In this document: piece after piece, positions 54,653-62,767 of the stretch | Layout: every line of letters starts with the position of its first letter | Position numbering within the stretch: position 1 is the stretch's first letter | Origin: Eilatimonas milleporae | Lineage (GTDB): Bacteria; Pseudomonadota; Alphaproteobacteria; Sphingomonadales; Kordiimonadaceae | Reading direction: 5' to 3' | Assembly (NCBI RefSeq): GCF_003688555.1 | Contig: NZ_REFR01000011.1 | Span: forward strand, 186,001-250,000 | DNA length: 64,000 nucleotides | The notes under the pieces: model-generated | The model's input: only the letters and a program-made list of their open reading frames with translations | What the model was told of the DNA's origin: nothing | Database searches by the model: none | Program-made: the position numbers and the translations under genes

Positions 54653-56452
54653 ATGTCTGAGGCCCTGACCGAGACCTATCCTGTCACTGTTCATACATAT
54701 GATGCCGTTGTTGTCGGCGCCGGCGGGTCGGGTCTGCGCGCGACCATGGGGTTGGCTGAAAGCGGCCTGAAGACGGCCTGTATCACCAAGGTGTTTCCCA
54801 CCCGCAGCCATACGGTGGCGGCACAGGGCGGCATTGCCGCCAGCCTGGGCAATATGGGCGAGGACCATTGGACCTGGCATATGTACGATACCGTCAAGGG
54901 GTCGGACTGGCTGGGTGATCAGGATGCCATTGAATATCTGGTGCGCGAGGCGCCGGCGGCCGTGTATGAACTGGAACATTACGGCGTGCCGTTCAGCCGC
55001 ACGGAAGAGGGCAGGATTTACCAGCGGGCCTTTGGCGGCATGACGACCCATTTCGGCGAAGGCGCCGCCGCGCAGCGTACATGCGCGGCCGCTGACCGCA
55101 CCGGCCATGCCATGCTGCACGCGCTGTATCAGCAGTCGCTGAAGCATGACAGCGATTTCTTTATCGAATATTTCGCCATTGATCTGATCATGGAGGACGG
55201 CGAGTGCCGCGGTGTCATCGCCATGAATATGGAAGACGGCACCCTGCATGCCTTCCGCGCGCATGCCACCGTTCTGGCGACCGGCGGATATGGTCGGGCC
55301 TATTTCTCGGCCACATCGGCCCACACCTGCACCGGTGACGGCGGCGGCATGGTGCTGCGCGCGGGTCTGGCGGTTCAGGATATGGAATTTGTCCAGTTTC
55401 ACCCCACGGGCATTTACGGTGCCGGGGTGCTGATCACCGAGGGTGCGCGCGGCGAAGGCGGGTATCTGGTGAACGGCGAGGGCGAGCGGTTCATGGAACG
55501 CTATGCCCCCTCGGCCAAGGACCTTGCCAGCCGCGATGTGGTGTCGCGCTCCATGTCCAATGAAATCCGCGAGGGGCGCGGCGTCGGCGCCAACAAGGAT
55601 CACATCCATCTGCATCTGGATCATCTGGACCCGGCCATTCTGGCCGAACGCCTGCCGGGCATTTCGGAATCGGCGAAAATTTTCGCCGGCGTGGATGTGA
55701 CCCGCGAGCCGATCCCTGTGCTGCCGACCGTGCATTACAATATGGGCGGCATTCCCACCAATTACTGGGGCGAGGTGATCAATCCGACGCCCGAGGATCA
55801 GGACAGGATCGTGCCCGGCCTGTTCGCCGTCGGCGAAGCGGCCTGTGTATCCGTCCACGGGGCCAACCGTCTGGGATCGAATTCGCTGATCGACCTTGTG
55901 GTGTTCGGCCGCGCCGTGGGCAAGCGGGTGCCCGAACTGGTGAAAACGGGCGCGACGCACAAACCCCTGCCCAAGGGGTATGAGGACATGGCACTGGGCC
56001 GTCTGGACGCGGCACGCTATGCCCACGGGTCCACATCGACGGCCGAGCTGCGTCTGAGCATGCAGCGCACCATGCAGAACAACTGCGCCGTTTTCCGCAC
56101 CAACGAAGTGCTGGAAGAGGGCAAGACCCTGATCGACAAGGTGGTCGGCGGTCTTGACGACCTGAAGACAAGTGACCGCTCCCTTGTATGGAACAGTGAC
56201 CTGATCGAGACGCTGGAATTGCAGAATATGGTGCCGCAGGCGGTGCTGACCATGTATTCCGCGGCCAACCGCAAGGAATCCCGTGGCGCGCACATGCATG
56301 AGGATTACCCGGACCGCGATGACGAAACCTGGATGAAGCACACGGCGGCCTGGTTTGACGGTACATCCGCCAGGATCGGCTACCGTGAGGTTCACAATTA
56401 CACGCTGACGGATGAAGTCGAGTATATCAAGCCCAAGGCGCGGGTGTACTGA
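54653..56452 (+). CDS. sdhA: Succinate dehydrogenase flavoprotein subunit
   Basis: 599 residues; oxidises succinate to fumarate with covalent FAD. FAD-binding G-A-G-G-S-G near 23-28, the His that carries FAD in S-H-T-V-A-A-Q-G-G near 44-52, active-site T-E-G-A-R-G-E-G-G near 261-269 and [15 protein letters not shown] near 394-408 are present. ATG at 54653 follows AAAGG and overlaps nothing; the longer frame begins at a TTG inside sdhD. Confidence 0.97.
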   Translation: MSEALTETYPVTVHTYDAVVVGAGGSGLRATMGLAESGLKTACITKVFPTRSHTVAAQGGIAASLGNMGEDHWTWHMYDTVKGSDWLGDQDAIEYLVREAPAAVYELEHYGVPFSRTEEGRIYQRAFGGMTTHFGEGAAAQRTCAAADRTGHAMLHALYQQSLKHDSDFFIEYFAIDLIMEDGECRGVIAMNMEDGTLHAFRAHATVLATGGYGRAYFSATSAHTCTGDGGGMVLRAGLAVQDMEFVQFHPTGIYGAGVLITEGARGEGGYLVNGEGERFMERYAPSAKDLASRDVVSRSMSNEIREGRGVGANKDHIHLHLDHLDPAILAERLPGISESAKIFAGVDVTREPIPVLPTVHYNMGGIPTNYWGEVINPTPEDQDRIVPGLFAVGEAACVSVHGANRLGSNSLIDLVVFGRAVGKRVPELVKTGATHKPLPKGYEDMALGRLDAARYAHGSTSTAELRLSMQRTMQNNCAVFRTNEVLEEGKTLIDKVVGGLDDLKTSDRSLVWNSDLIETLELQNMVPQAVLTMYSAANRKESRGAHMHEDYPDRDDETWMKHTAAWFDGTSARIGYREVHNYTLTDEVEYIKPKARVY

Positions 56453-56475
56453 GGTGCCGGAAAGGGAGACACGCA

Positions 56476-57252
56476 ATGGCTGAGTTCACGCTGCCGAAAC
56501 ATTCCAAGATCGGCAAGGGCAAGACGGTCAAGGCGGACGAGGCGGAGACGACCAAGTCCTTTTCGGTGTACCGCTGGAACCCGGATGATGGCGAAAATCC
56601 GCGCATGGACACCTTTGAGGTGGACATGGACAGTTGCGGGCCGATGGTTCTGGACGCCCTGATCAAGATCAAGAACGAGATGGACGCCACCCTGACCTTC
56701 CGCCGGTCCTGCCGCGAGGGGGTCTGCGGGTCCTGCGCCATGAATATCGACGGTGAAAACACCCTGGCCTGTACCAAGGCGATCGACGACATCAAGGGCG
56801 ACGTCAAGATCACGCCGCTGCCGCACCAGGAGGTGATCAAGGATCTGGTGCCCGACCTGTCCAATTTTTACGCCCAGTATGCCTCCATCAAGCCGTGGAT
56901 GCAGACCCAGTCCACCACGCCCGAGAAGGAGCGTCTGCAATCCCGCGAGGACAGGGAGCATCTGGACGGCCTGTATGAGTGCATCCTGTGCGCCTGCTGT
57001 TCGACGAGCTGCCCCAGCTACTGGTGGAATTCGGACAAATATCTGGGACCGGCGGTTCTGTTGCAGGCCTATCGCTGGCTGGTGGACAGCCGGGATGAGG
57101 CGACCGGCGAACGTCTGGACGATCTGGAAGATCCTTTCCGGCTGTATCGCTGCCATACCATTATGAACTGCGCCAATGCCTGCCCGAAGGGATTGAACCC
57201 GGCCAAGGCGATTGCGGAGATCAAGAAGATGATGCTGGAGCGCAAGGGCTGA
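56476..57252 (+). CDS. sdhB: Succinate dehydrogenase iron-sulphur subunit
   Basis: 258 residues. The 2Fe-2S site [12 protein letters not shown] (about 76-87) and the 4Fe-4S and 3Fe-4S motifs [12 protein letters not shown] (about 172-183) and [14 protein letters not shown] (about 229-242) are complete. Passes electrons from SdhA to the quinone site. Confidence 0.97.
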   Translation: MAEFTLPKHSKIGKGKTVKADEAETTKSFSVYRWNPDDGENPRMDTFEVDMDSCGPMVLDALIKIKNEMDATLTFRRSCREGVCGSCAMNIDGENTLACTKAIDDIKGDVKITPLPHQEVIKDLVPDLSNFYAQYASIKPWMQTQSTTPEKERLQSREDREHLDGLYECILCACCSTSCPSYWWNSDKYLGPAVLLQAYRWLVDSRDEATGERLDDLEDPFRLYRCHTIMNCANACPKGLNPAKAIAEIKKMMLERKG

Positions 57253-57280
57253 TACCCGCCTTCAGTATGAGCGAGGCCGA

Positions 57281-57320
57281 AGCCCGCCGGATGAGTGCCC
57301 GGCGGGTTTCGCGGTTTTTT
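57281..57320 (+). terminator. Terminator of sdhCDAB
   Basis: GCCCGCCGG and CCGGCGGGT form a 9-bp stem (one G:U) with a 7-8-base loop, followed by T-rich sequence ending in six T. Lies 29 bp after sdhB. Confidence 0.8.
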
Positions 57321-57333
57321 GGGGAAAAGGGTC

Positions 57334-58158
57334 GTGTGCCGTATCCGCAGCCTGTTTGCGGTGACGTTTTGCCTTGCCGCCGCCGTACCGGCGGCGGTCA
57401 CCGATACTCTTGCCCATAAGATTGATACCCATGAAATTGATGCCCGTGCGCTTGCCGACCGCGAGACGTTCACCCGGGTGGACCTGCCGATCCGGGTCAG
57501 CGGGTCGCCGACCGGGCCGCTTAATCTGGCCTTTCGGGCCATTCTGGCGGATGCGGACTTGTCGGTGACGATGGTTGACCTGCCTGGTGCGCGGCGCCGC
57601 CGCGACTTCATCGATGGCCGGATCGGAATTGACTGCTGCCTCAACCCGCGTTGGCTCAGACCGGGAGAAGACCCGGCGGACATGCATTTCAGCACGGCCT
57701 TTTACAGCCTTGTGGAGCACTATATCTTCACGCCGGTGCTGGCGGGGACTCCGGCGACGCGTGAGGTGCTTCTGGAAAAGCGCTATGCCACCATCGCCGG
57801 ATATTATTTCGAGGGGGATGAAATCCTGACCAATCGCGTCACTGTGCGCGACTGGGGGGATGTGGTCCGTGTGCTGACCGCCGGGCGCGCGGATTTTGCG
57901 TTCATCAACGATCTCGAATACCACTGGCGACGCAGCCACGGCACGATCCCGAAGACGCTGAAACTGGGCCCCGTGCATGACCGCTACAGTGTGCATGTCC
58001 GCCTGCATGACCGGTACCGGGACCTGTTGCCGGCGGTGAACGCGGCCATCGACCGGCTAACCGAAAGCGGCCGTATCGCCGCCCTGATCGAGGAGGGCGT
58101 TCACCATGTGCCCGTGCCCGAGCACGCGGTAGGACATGGGCCGAGTCTTCTGAATTAA
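57334..58158 (+). CDS. Periplasmic solute-binding-like protein 1 with Asp-Cys-Cys motif
   Basis: 274 residues. Signal peptide (S-L-F-A-V-T-F-C-L-A-A-A-V core) then a type-3 periplasmic binding fold: F-R-A-I-L near 68-72, D-W-G-D-V-V-R-V-L near 171-179, G-R-A-D-F-A-F-I near 182-189 and a final helical stretch A-A-I-D-R-L. A motif I-D-C-C-L-N-P-R-W near 96-104 is shared with the next gene and includes adjacent Cys. No ABC permease or ATPase is near, so a sensory or redox role is possible. GTG at 57334 with AAGGG upstream gives a proper signal peptide; an earlier GTG at 57295 is possible. Confidence 0.75.
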   Translation: MCRIRSLFAVTFCLAAAVPAAVTDTLAHKIDTHEIDARALADRETFTRVDLPIRVSGSPTGPLNLAFRAILADADLSVTMVDLPGARRRRDFIDGRIGIDCCLNPRWLRPGEDPADMHFSTAFYSLVEHYIFTPVLAGTPATREVLLEKRYATIAGYYFEGDEILTNRVTVRDWGDVVRVLTAGRADFAFINDLEYHWRRSHGTIPKTLKLGPVHDRYSVHVRLHDRYRDLLPAVNAAIDRLTESGRIAALIEEGVHHVPVPEHAVGHGPSLLN

Positions 58159-58309
58159 AGGCAATTTTAATCAAATTAATCTTAAATATAGATATATTGT
58201 AACTTTTACGCGCGGAATAGTTTCGTTAAGCGAGACAAGGTGTCTGAAAATGTGTCGGGGCCGTCCCGGACCGCACCGGCGGTCCCTGGCACCAGCGACG
58301 GAGTTGACC

Positions 58310-59116
58310 GTGAAGGTGGTACCCGCGCGCGTGTTCCGGTCCGGCGGTCTTATGGCGGCCTGGGTGGTATGCTGTGTGTTTTACAGTCTGTTCACCGCGC
58401 CCGCGGCGGTTGGTGTGCCGGAGGGTATCGCCACCGTGCCGGTGGTGACGGGCATGTCATCGTCCCACCCGTTTCAGATGATCTGGGAGGAGATTCTGCG
58501 CGAAGCGGACATTGCCGCCGTGATGATGCGTATCCCCGAGCGCCGCAAACGCCGGATGTTCACCGAAGGCCGGATTCTGCTGGACTGCTGCGCGGACCCG
58601 GCCTGGCATATGACGGCGGCTGAAAAAAGCGGTCAGATGTTCACTGACATCCTTATCGAGACCGGCGAGTATTACATCCTGGCGGCCGGCAGCGATCTTG
58701 TCGTCTCCGTGCCCGAGGACTTGAAGGCGCTGCGTATCGCGGCCATTCGCGGCTTTACCTATGAAGGCGAACCTTTTTTCGGCAGACGGGTCGATGTGAC
58801 GGGATGGGGGGACATGATGCAGGTCATGGCCGTGGGCCGGGCCGACGTGGGCATTATCAATATCGAGGAATTCCGCTGGCAGATGCGGCGTCGGCCCTTG
58901 CCTGTGAAGCTGGGCGGCCTGTACCGGCAGTCCCGCCTGAGTGCCCGCGTGCATGGCAGCCGGCAGGATTTGCTGGTCCGGCTGAATACGGCGATTGCGC
59001 GGTTGCGGTCCCGTGGCCGGATCGTGGAGATCCTGGAGGCAGTGACGGGAACGGATGGGGCGGCGATGCCCCTAAGCGCTCCAAAGAGCATATCCTCGAC
59101 CGTCCCGGAGACCTGA
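58310..59116 (+). CDS. Periplasmic solute-binding-like protein 2, paralogue of protein 1
   Basis: 268 residues. Signal segment (W-V-V-C-C-V-F-Y-S-L-F near 18-28) and the same fold as its upstream neighbour: L-L-D-C-C-A-D-P-A-W near 87-96, T-G-W-G-D-M-M-Q-V-M near 163-172, G-R-A-D-V-G-I-I near 175-182 and L-N-T-A-I-A-R-L near 226-233. The two are 151 bp apart in tandem, the gap being AT-rich, and each probably has its own promoter. GGAG lies 8 bp before GTG 58310; the frame is open to 58250. The C-terminal 20 residues are not shared. Confidence 0.75.
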   Translation: MKVVPARVFRSGGLMAAWVVCCVFYSLFTAPAAVGVPEGIATVPVVTGMSSSHPFQMIWEEILREADIAAVMMRIPERRKRRMFTEGRILLDCCADPAWHMTAAEKSGQMFTDILIETGEYYILAAGSDLVVSVPEDLKALRIAAIRGFTYEGEPFFGRRVDVTGWGDMMQVMAVGRADVGIINIEEFRWQMRRRPLPVKLGGLYRQSRLSARVHGSRQDLLVRLNTAIARLRSRGRIVEILEAVTGTDGAAMPLSAPKSISSTVPET

Positions 59117-59143
59117 ATACGGCCCGCCGCACCGGCCGGCCGT

Positions 59144-59956
59144 TCAGCCGGCCAGATATATGTCTTTCAGTCTGTCCCGCCGGTCCGGCGTCAACCCGAG
59201 GGCGGTTCGCATATAGGCCGACAGACTGCCGAAGCTGTCGGCGATGGCGGTGTCGGCGGCGCGCAGAAAGTCCGCCTCGACCCCGACCAGCGGGCGCACG
59301 GCTTCCGGCGTGACCTGTTTTCCCGCCCTGGCGCCGATGCGTTCGGCCAGGGCTGCGGACGCAGTGTCCAGGTCGACCACCTGATTGGTCATCAGAAAAT
59401 CTTCCAGCACCTGTTCCTCGTCAATGTCCAGGGCCCGCAAAACGAGGGCGGCGGCTATGCCGGTGCGGTCCTTGCCCGCCGTGCAGTGAAACAGGGCGGC
59501 GTTTCCCTGGTGATCGTCCAGCAGGATGTCGAACAGGGTTTTCAGCCCCGGCGCATTTTGGATGGGGATGGTTTTGAACGCCGTCAGAAACTGGGCGCGA
59601 GCTTCATCCGCCGGGAAATCCGCCTCGGCGATGCTGGCGATCATGGCGCGGACCCATGCGGCGGCATTGCCGCCGATGGGAACGGCATGATAGCGGGGGC
59701 GCCATGTGCACGGCCACTGGACGGGGCGATGTTCCTTTTCGGCGTCCGAGCGGAAATCGATGACGGTTTCTATGTCGCGTGCCAGCATTTCGGTGCCGCA
59801 GGCTTCGCTCATATTGCCGAGGTGACCGGAGCGGAACAGCCGGCCCCAGCGCACGGTGCGGCCGTCCCGGGCCCTGTATCCGCCCATGTCGCGAAAATTG
59901 TCGACACTTTCAAGGGCGATGTGCCGGCCCTGCGCCGGTGTGGTTGTGTCTGTCAT
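59144..59956 (-). CDS. Tyrosine-protein phosphatase (IphP-like)
   Basis: 270 residues. N-F-R-D-M-G-G-Y near 19-26 and the P-loop H-C-T-A-G-K-D-R-T-G near 158-167 (nucleophile Cys, transition-state Arg) identify the Y_phosphatase3/IphP family; L-F-R-S-G-H-L near 40-46 is typical. Such enzymes act on phosphotyrosine and in some cases phosphoinositides or other phosphorylated substrates. ATG at 59956 overlaps the stop of the upstream gene (ATGA), so the pair is one transcript. A longer frame to 60001 is not needed. Confidence 0.88.
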   Translation of the reverse strand: MTDTTTPAQGRHIALESVDNFRDMGGYRARDGRTVRWGRLFRSGHLGNMSEACGTEMLARDIETVIDFRSDAEKEHRPVQWPCTWRPRYHAVPIGGNAAAWVRAMIASIAEADFPADEARAQFLTAFKTIPIQNAPGLKTLFDILLDDHQGNAALFHCTAGKDRTGIAAALVLRALDIDEEQVLEDFLMTNQVVDLDTASAALAERIGARAGKQVTPEAVRPLVGVEADFLRAADTAIADSFGSLSAYMRTALGLTPDRRDRLKDIYLAG

Positions 59957-60510
59957 GGTGTCGTTTGCCGCCGGTATTCCGCGTTGAACATGGTTTGCCA
60001 TGTTTTACCGTCATCAAGAGAAATTTCGATGACCTGACGCACGGTACCGTCCGGCACCGGGGTCAGGGTCGTCCGGTCCAGATAGTGGCTGCCGTCGGCC
60101 TTCTCGACCGTGGTCTGAAAGCGCACGCTGCCGTCGTCATGTGGGCCCTGATGGCGTTTCAGTTTGATGCTGCCGGGCCAACTGGTGTTGTCGGTGACCC
60201 AAAGCTGTGTCCAGACGCCCGTTGCCGCGCTGAAAGCGAACAGACTTTTGCCTTCAGCGCCGGCGGCATTGACCCAGTGTTCAAATACCGCGCAGCCGTC
60301 CAGGGCGGATTCGATATGATTGGCTCCGACGGGCTGGCCGTTGTCGTAAACGTCCCAGGTGCCGAGCCAGAAATCGAGGGCGTCGCCCCCCGGCGCCTCG
60401 CGGCAGGGTGCCCCGGCCCCTTGCGCGCCGGCGGGCAGTGTGCCCCCCGCGACCGCCATAAGAACGACCGACAGCAGAGCTGTCGCAACAAAAACCGGTT
60501 TGACAAACAT
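59953..60510 (-). CDS. Secreted beta-rich protein, DUF1579-like
   Basis: 185 residues with a Sec signal peptide (residues 1-30, A-T-A-L-L-S-V-V-L-M-A-V-A core). The mature part opens with A-L-D-F-W-L-G-T-W-D-V-Y near 44-55 and continues in short strands, as in the DUF1579-type lipocalin-like proteins of unknown function. Co-transcribed with the downstream phosphatase (4-bp overlap). No enzyme motif seen. Confidence 0.7.
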   Translation of the reverse strand: MFVKPVFVATALLSVVLMAVAGGTLPAGAQGAGAPCREAPGGDALDFWLGTWDVYDNGQPVGANHIESALDGCAVFEHWVNAAGAEGKSLFAFSAATGVWTQLWVTDNTSWPGSIKLKRHQGPHDDGSVRFQTTVEKADGSHYLDRTTLTPVPDGTVRQVIEISLDDGKTWQTMFNAEYRRQTTP

Positions 60511-60839
60511 ACGCTTCTCCCTTGCGGCACGATAGCGATACGAAACGGCTTTTCCCAGAGTAATTGCTGTGTACTTACCGTGTAATGGCCGAGTGGTTAC
60601 CGCTGTGGTGCCGTGGGTTATAAGCCGGAGACGAACCGCCCCTCGTCACGGGTGGGCGGGGCACTCCGGTTTCAGTCCGGCCCGGTTCCTGCCGAGGGCG
60701 TTCAGCGTTGTCCAAGATGCCGGCTTGAGTGTTGTTTGCGTGATGCTTTGCGCCCTGTATGTGTCCATGCTACCAAAACGCCCCGTTGTTCACAGTCGCT
60801 GCCGGAGGTCCCGGCGCGCGTTTGTACAGGAGACAGGGC
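60511..60839. other. Divergent intergenic region, secreted protein / zapE
   Basis: 329 bp that should hold promoters for both strands. No convincing hexamer pair or palindrome; the zapE ribosome-binding region (GGAGACAGGG) ends it. Confidence 0.4.
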
Positions 60840-62180
60840 ATGTCCCGGCCGGATGATCAGAGCGATAGCGCCATTTCCGGTCGTGGATCCGGTCCGGAGA
60901 CCGATTCCGACACCCGTCCCGATATGCATTCCGATAGCCGTTCCGGCAATCATTCGGGCAATCGTCTGGGGGGCGTGCCGGGCACAAATCCGAGAGAGAC
61001 CTATGACAGGATGCGCGCGGACGGGGAATTGCGCGAAGACGCGGCCCAGGCCGGTCTTGTCGACCGGTTGCAGCGCCTGCACGATGACCTGGAGGGATAT
61101 CCGGACATCGGCGGGCGGGCGCGCGGCCTGACCATCAAAAGCTGGCGCCTGTTCAACCGGTTCCGCTGGAGCGGCGGCGACAGGACGCCGCCGAGAAGCC
61201 TGTATATTCATGGCGGCGTCGGGCGCGGCAAATCCCTGTTGATGGACCTGTTTTTCGCCACCGCGCCGGTCGGGGCGAAACGCCGCGTGCATTTTCATGA
61301 TTTCATGCTGGATGTTCATGCCCGGCTGAAGGAATGGCGTGCCCTCGGCCCGCGGGAACGGGTCGACAGGGGCGGCCGCGCCTCCAGCGACGATCCGGTG
61401 CCCCCGGTTGCCCGTCAGATCGCCTGCGAGGCGACGCTGCTGTGTTTTGACGAACTTCAGGTCACGGACATTGCCGATGCCATGGTGCTGGGGCGTCTGT
61501 TCCGGGAACTGATGGAACTGGGCGTCGTGGTGGTAGCCACATCAAACCGGCCGCCGGAGGATCTGTACAAGAACGGCCTGAACCGCCAGCTTTTCCTGCC
61601 GTTCATCCATATGATCAAGGCCCGCTTCGATGTGGTCGGTCTGAACGGGCCCACCGATTACCGGCTGGACCGGATGAAAGGGGTTAAAACCTATTACACC
61701 CCGGTCGACGCTGAGACCACGGCAGCCCTGCGCGAGGTCTTTTTCCGGCTGACGGACTGCCATGACGACGATCCTGCCCGTGTGCCGTCGGACACATTGA
61801 CCGTGCAGGGGCGAACCCTGTTCGTGCCCAAGGCGGCCAAGGGCGTGGCCGTGTTTTCCTTCAAGCGTCTGTGCGCCCGGCCGCTGGGCGCGGCCGATTA
61901 TCTGGCGGTGGCACGGCGGTTTCATACGGTGATCGTGGTGGCGATCCCGCAAATGGGCCCGGAAAAACGCAATGAGGCCAAGCGGTTCGTCACCCTGATC
62001 GATGCCCTGTATGAGCATGGGGTCAAGCTGCTGTGCTCGGCGGCGGTGCCGCCGGACGACCTGTATGTCTCCGGTGACGGGGTTTTTGAGTTTGAGCGCA
62101 CGGCCAGTCGCCTGCACGAGATGCAGTCCGAAACTTATCTGGCCCGTCCGCACGGTGTGCCTGAATCTGCTCCCGCATGA
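60840..62180 (+). CDS. zapE: Cell division protein ZapE (AFG1-like ATPase)
   Basis: 446 residues. After about 45 residues of low-complexity, 12-bp-repeat-encoded Asp/Ser/Arg/Gly sequence comes an AAA-type P-loop G-G-V-G-R-G-K-S near 126-133 with Walker B L-C-F-D-E-L-Q near 202-208, and V-V-A-T-S-N-R-P-P near 232-240. ZapE interacts with FtsZ to influence the division ring; AFG1/LACE1 relatives act in respiratory protein quality control. Gene order after sdh is common in alphaproteobacteria. GGAGACAGGG precedes the ATG. Confidence 0.93.
   Translation: MSRPDDQSDSAISGRGSGPETDSDTRPDMHSDSRSGNHSGNRLGGVPGTNPRETYDRMRADGELREDAAQAGLVDRLQRLHDDLEGYPDIGGRARGLTIKSWRLFNRFRWSGGDRTPPRSLYIHGGVGRGKSLLMDLFFATAPVGAKRRVHFHDFMLDVHARLKEWRALGPRERVDRGGRASSDDPVPPVARQIACEATLLCFDELQVTDIADAMVLGRLFRELMELGVVVVATSNRPPEDLYKNGLNRQLFLPFIHMIKARFDVVGLNGPTDYRLDRMKGVKTYYTPVDAETTAALREVFFRLTDCHDDDPARVPSDTLTVQGRTLFVPKAAKGVAVFSFKRLCARPLGAADYLAVARRFHTVIVVAIPQMGPEKRNEAKRFVTLIDALYEHGVKLLCSAAVPPDDLYVSGDGVFEFERTASRLHEMQSETYLARPHGVPESAPA
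60855..60974 (+). repeat. 12-bp degenerate tandem repeat at the zapE N-terminus
   Basis: Ten 12-base units, for example GGTCGTGGATCC, GATTCCGACACC, CATTCCGATAGC and CGTTCCGGCAAT, in frame, encoding Asp-Ser/Thr-Arg-Pro/Ser-like quartets. Confidence 0.8.
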
Positions 62181-62767
62181 TATCTTGAGGCCGTTTGTCC
62201 GAATTTTGTTCGGCCAAATCGACCGCGCAATTTGACTATGCAATTTGCATAGTCAAATTGCCGGCCGGGCGGGGGGCGTCTATGACCAACGGCATTGGTA
62301 GTGGGCATGAGGTGCGTTGGGTAAAGGGTGTATCCGCCGCCTGTCCGAGAGCTTTGGCTGTACCGGAATCAGTGCCGGAATCGGCCGGGATGCCTGGCCT
62401 TTTGTTCCCTGTTGCAGGCTCCGAAGTCGTATTTCTTGAATTACGGAGTTCTTATTCAACGGGAAATCCTCTTTTTACGTGCATTGCCTCGACCTTTACT
62501 GCGGACGTTTTGCAAAGTTTTGGCAGATTGCGTATTTGACAAAAAAGTGTGGTCCCCCTTATTCACCGCGTGTGTTCATAATGCTTGCGGAATTAGGGGG
62601 CTTTCGGTGCGCCGGCGCCGGGGAAACGCGCGGATTTTTCAAATCCGCCTCCTGAACAGGACGACATGCTGCCGACGACAGGCGCCGCGTGACAGACATG
62701 GCGTCCATGAATGCCCCACTTGGCGTTGGGGTGGCATGGCGTCGGGCTGTGCATGAAAGGAAAAACA
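62181..62767. other. Intergenic region with large palindrome before the PAS receptor gene
   Basis: 587 bp, less GC-rich than its surroundings. Holds a near-perfect 35-bp palindrome at 62227-62261 and a TTGACA hexamer near 62536 without a good -10. Short open frames present show no recognisable domain. Confidence 0.5.
62227..62261. promoter_or_regulatory. 35-bp perfect dyad after zapE
   Basis: Arms GCAATTTGACTATGCAA and TTGCATAGTCAAATTGC are exactly complementary with a single central base between them (17-bp arms). No T tract follows, so it is unlikely to be a simple terminator; a large operator, or the target of a mobile element, is possible. Confidence 0.6.

Noticed and set aside
62281-62539. 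Small gene between zapE and the PAS receptor
   Set aside because: The open frame has no ribosome-binding site, no recognisable segment and codon use unlike its neighbours; it lies next to the palindrome in a regulatory-looking region.
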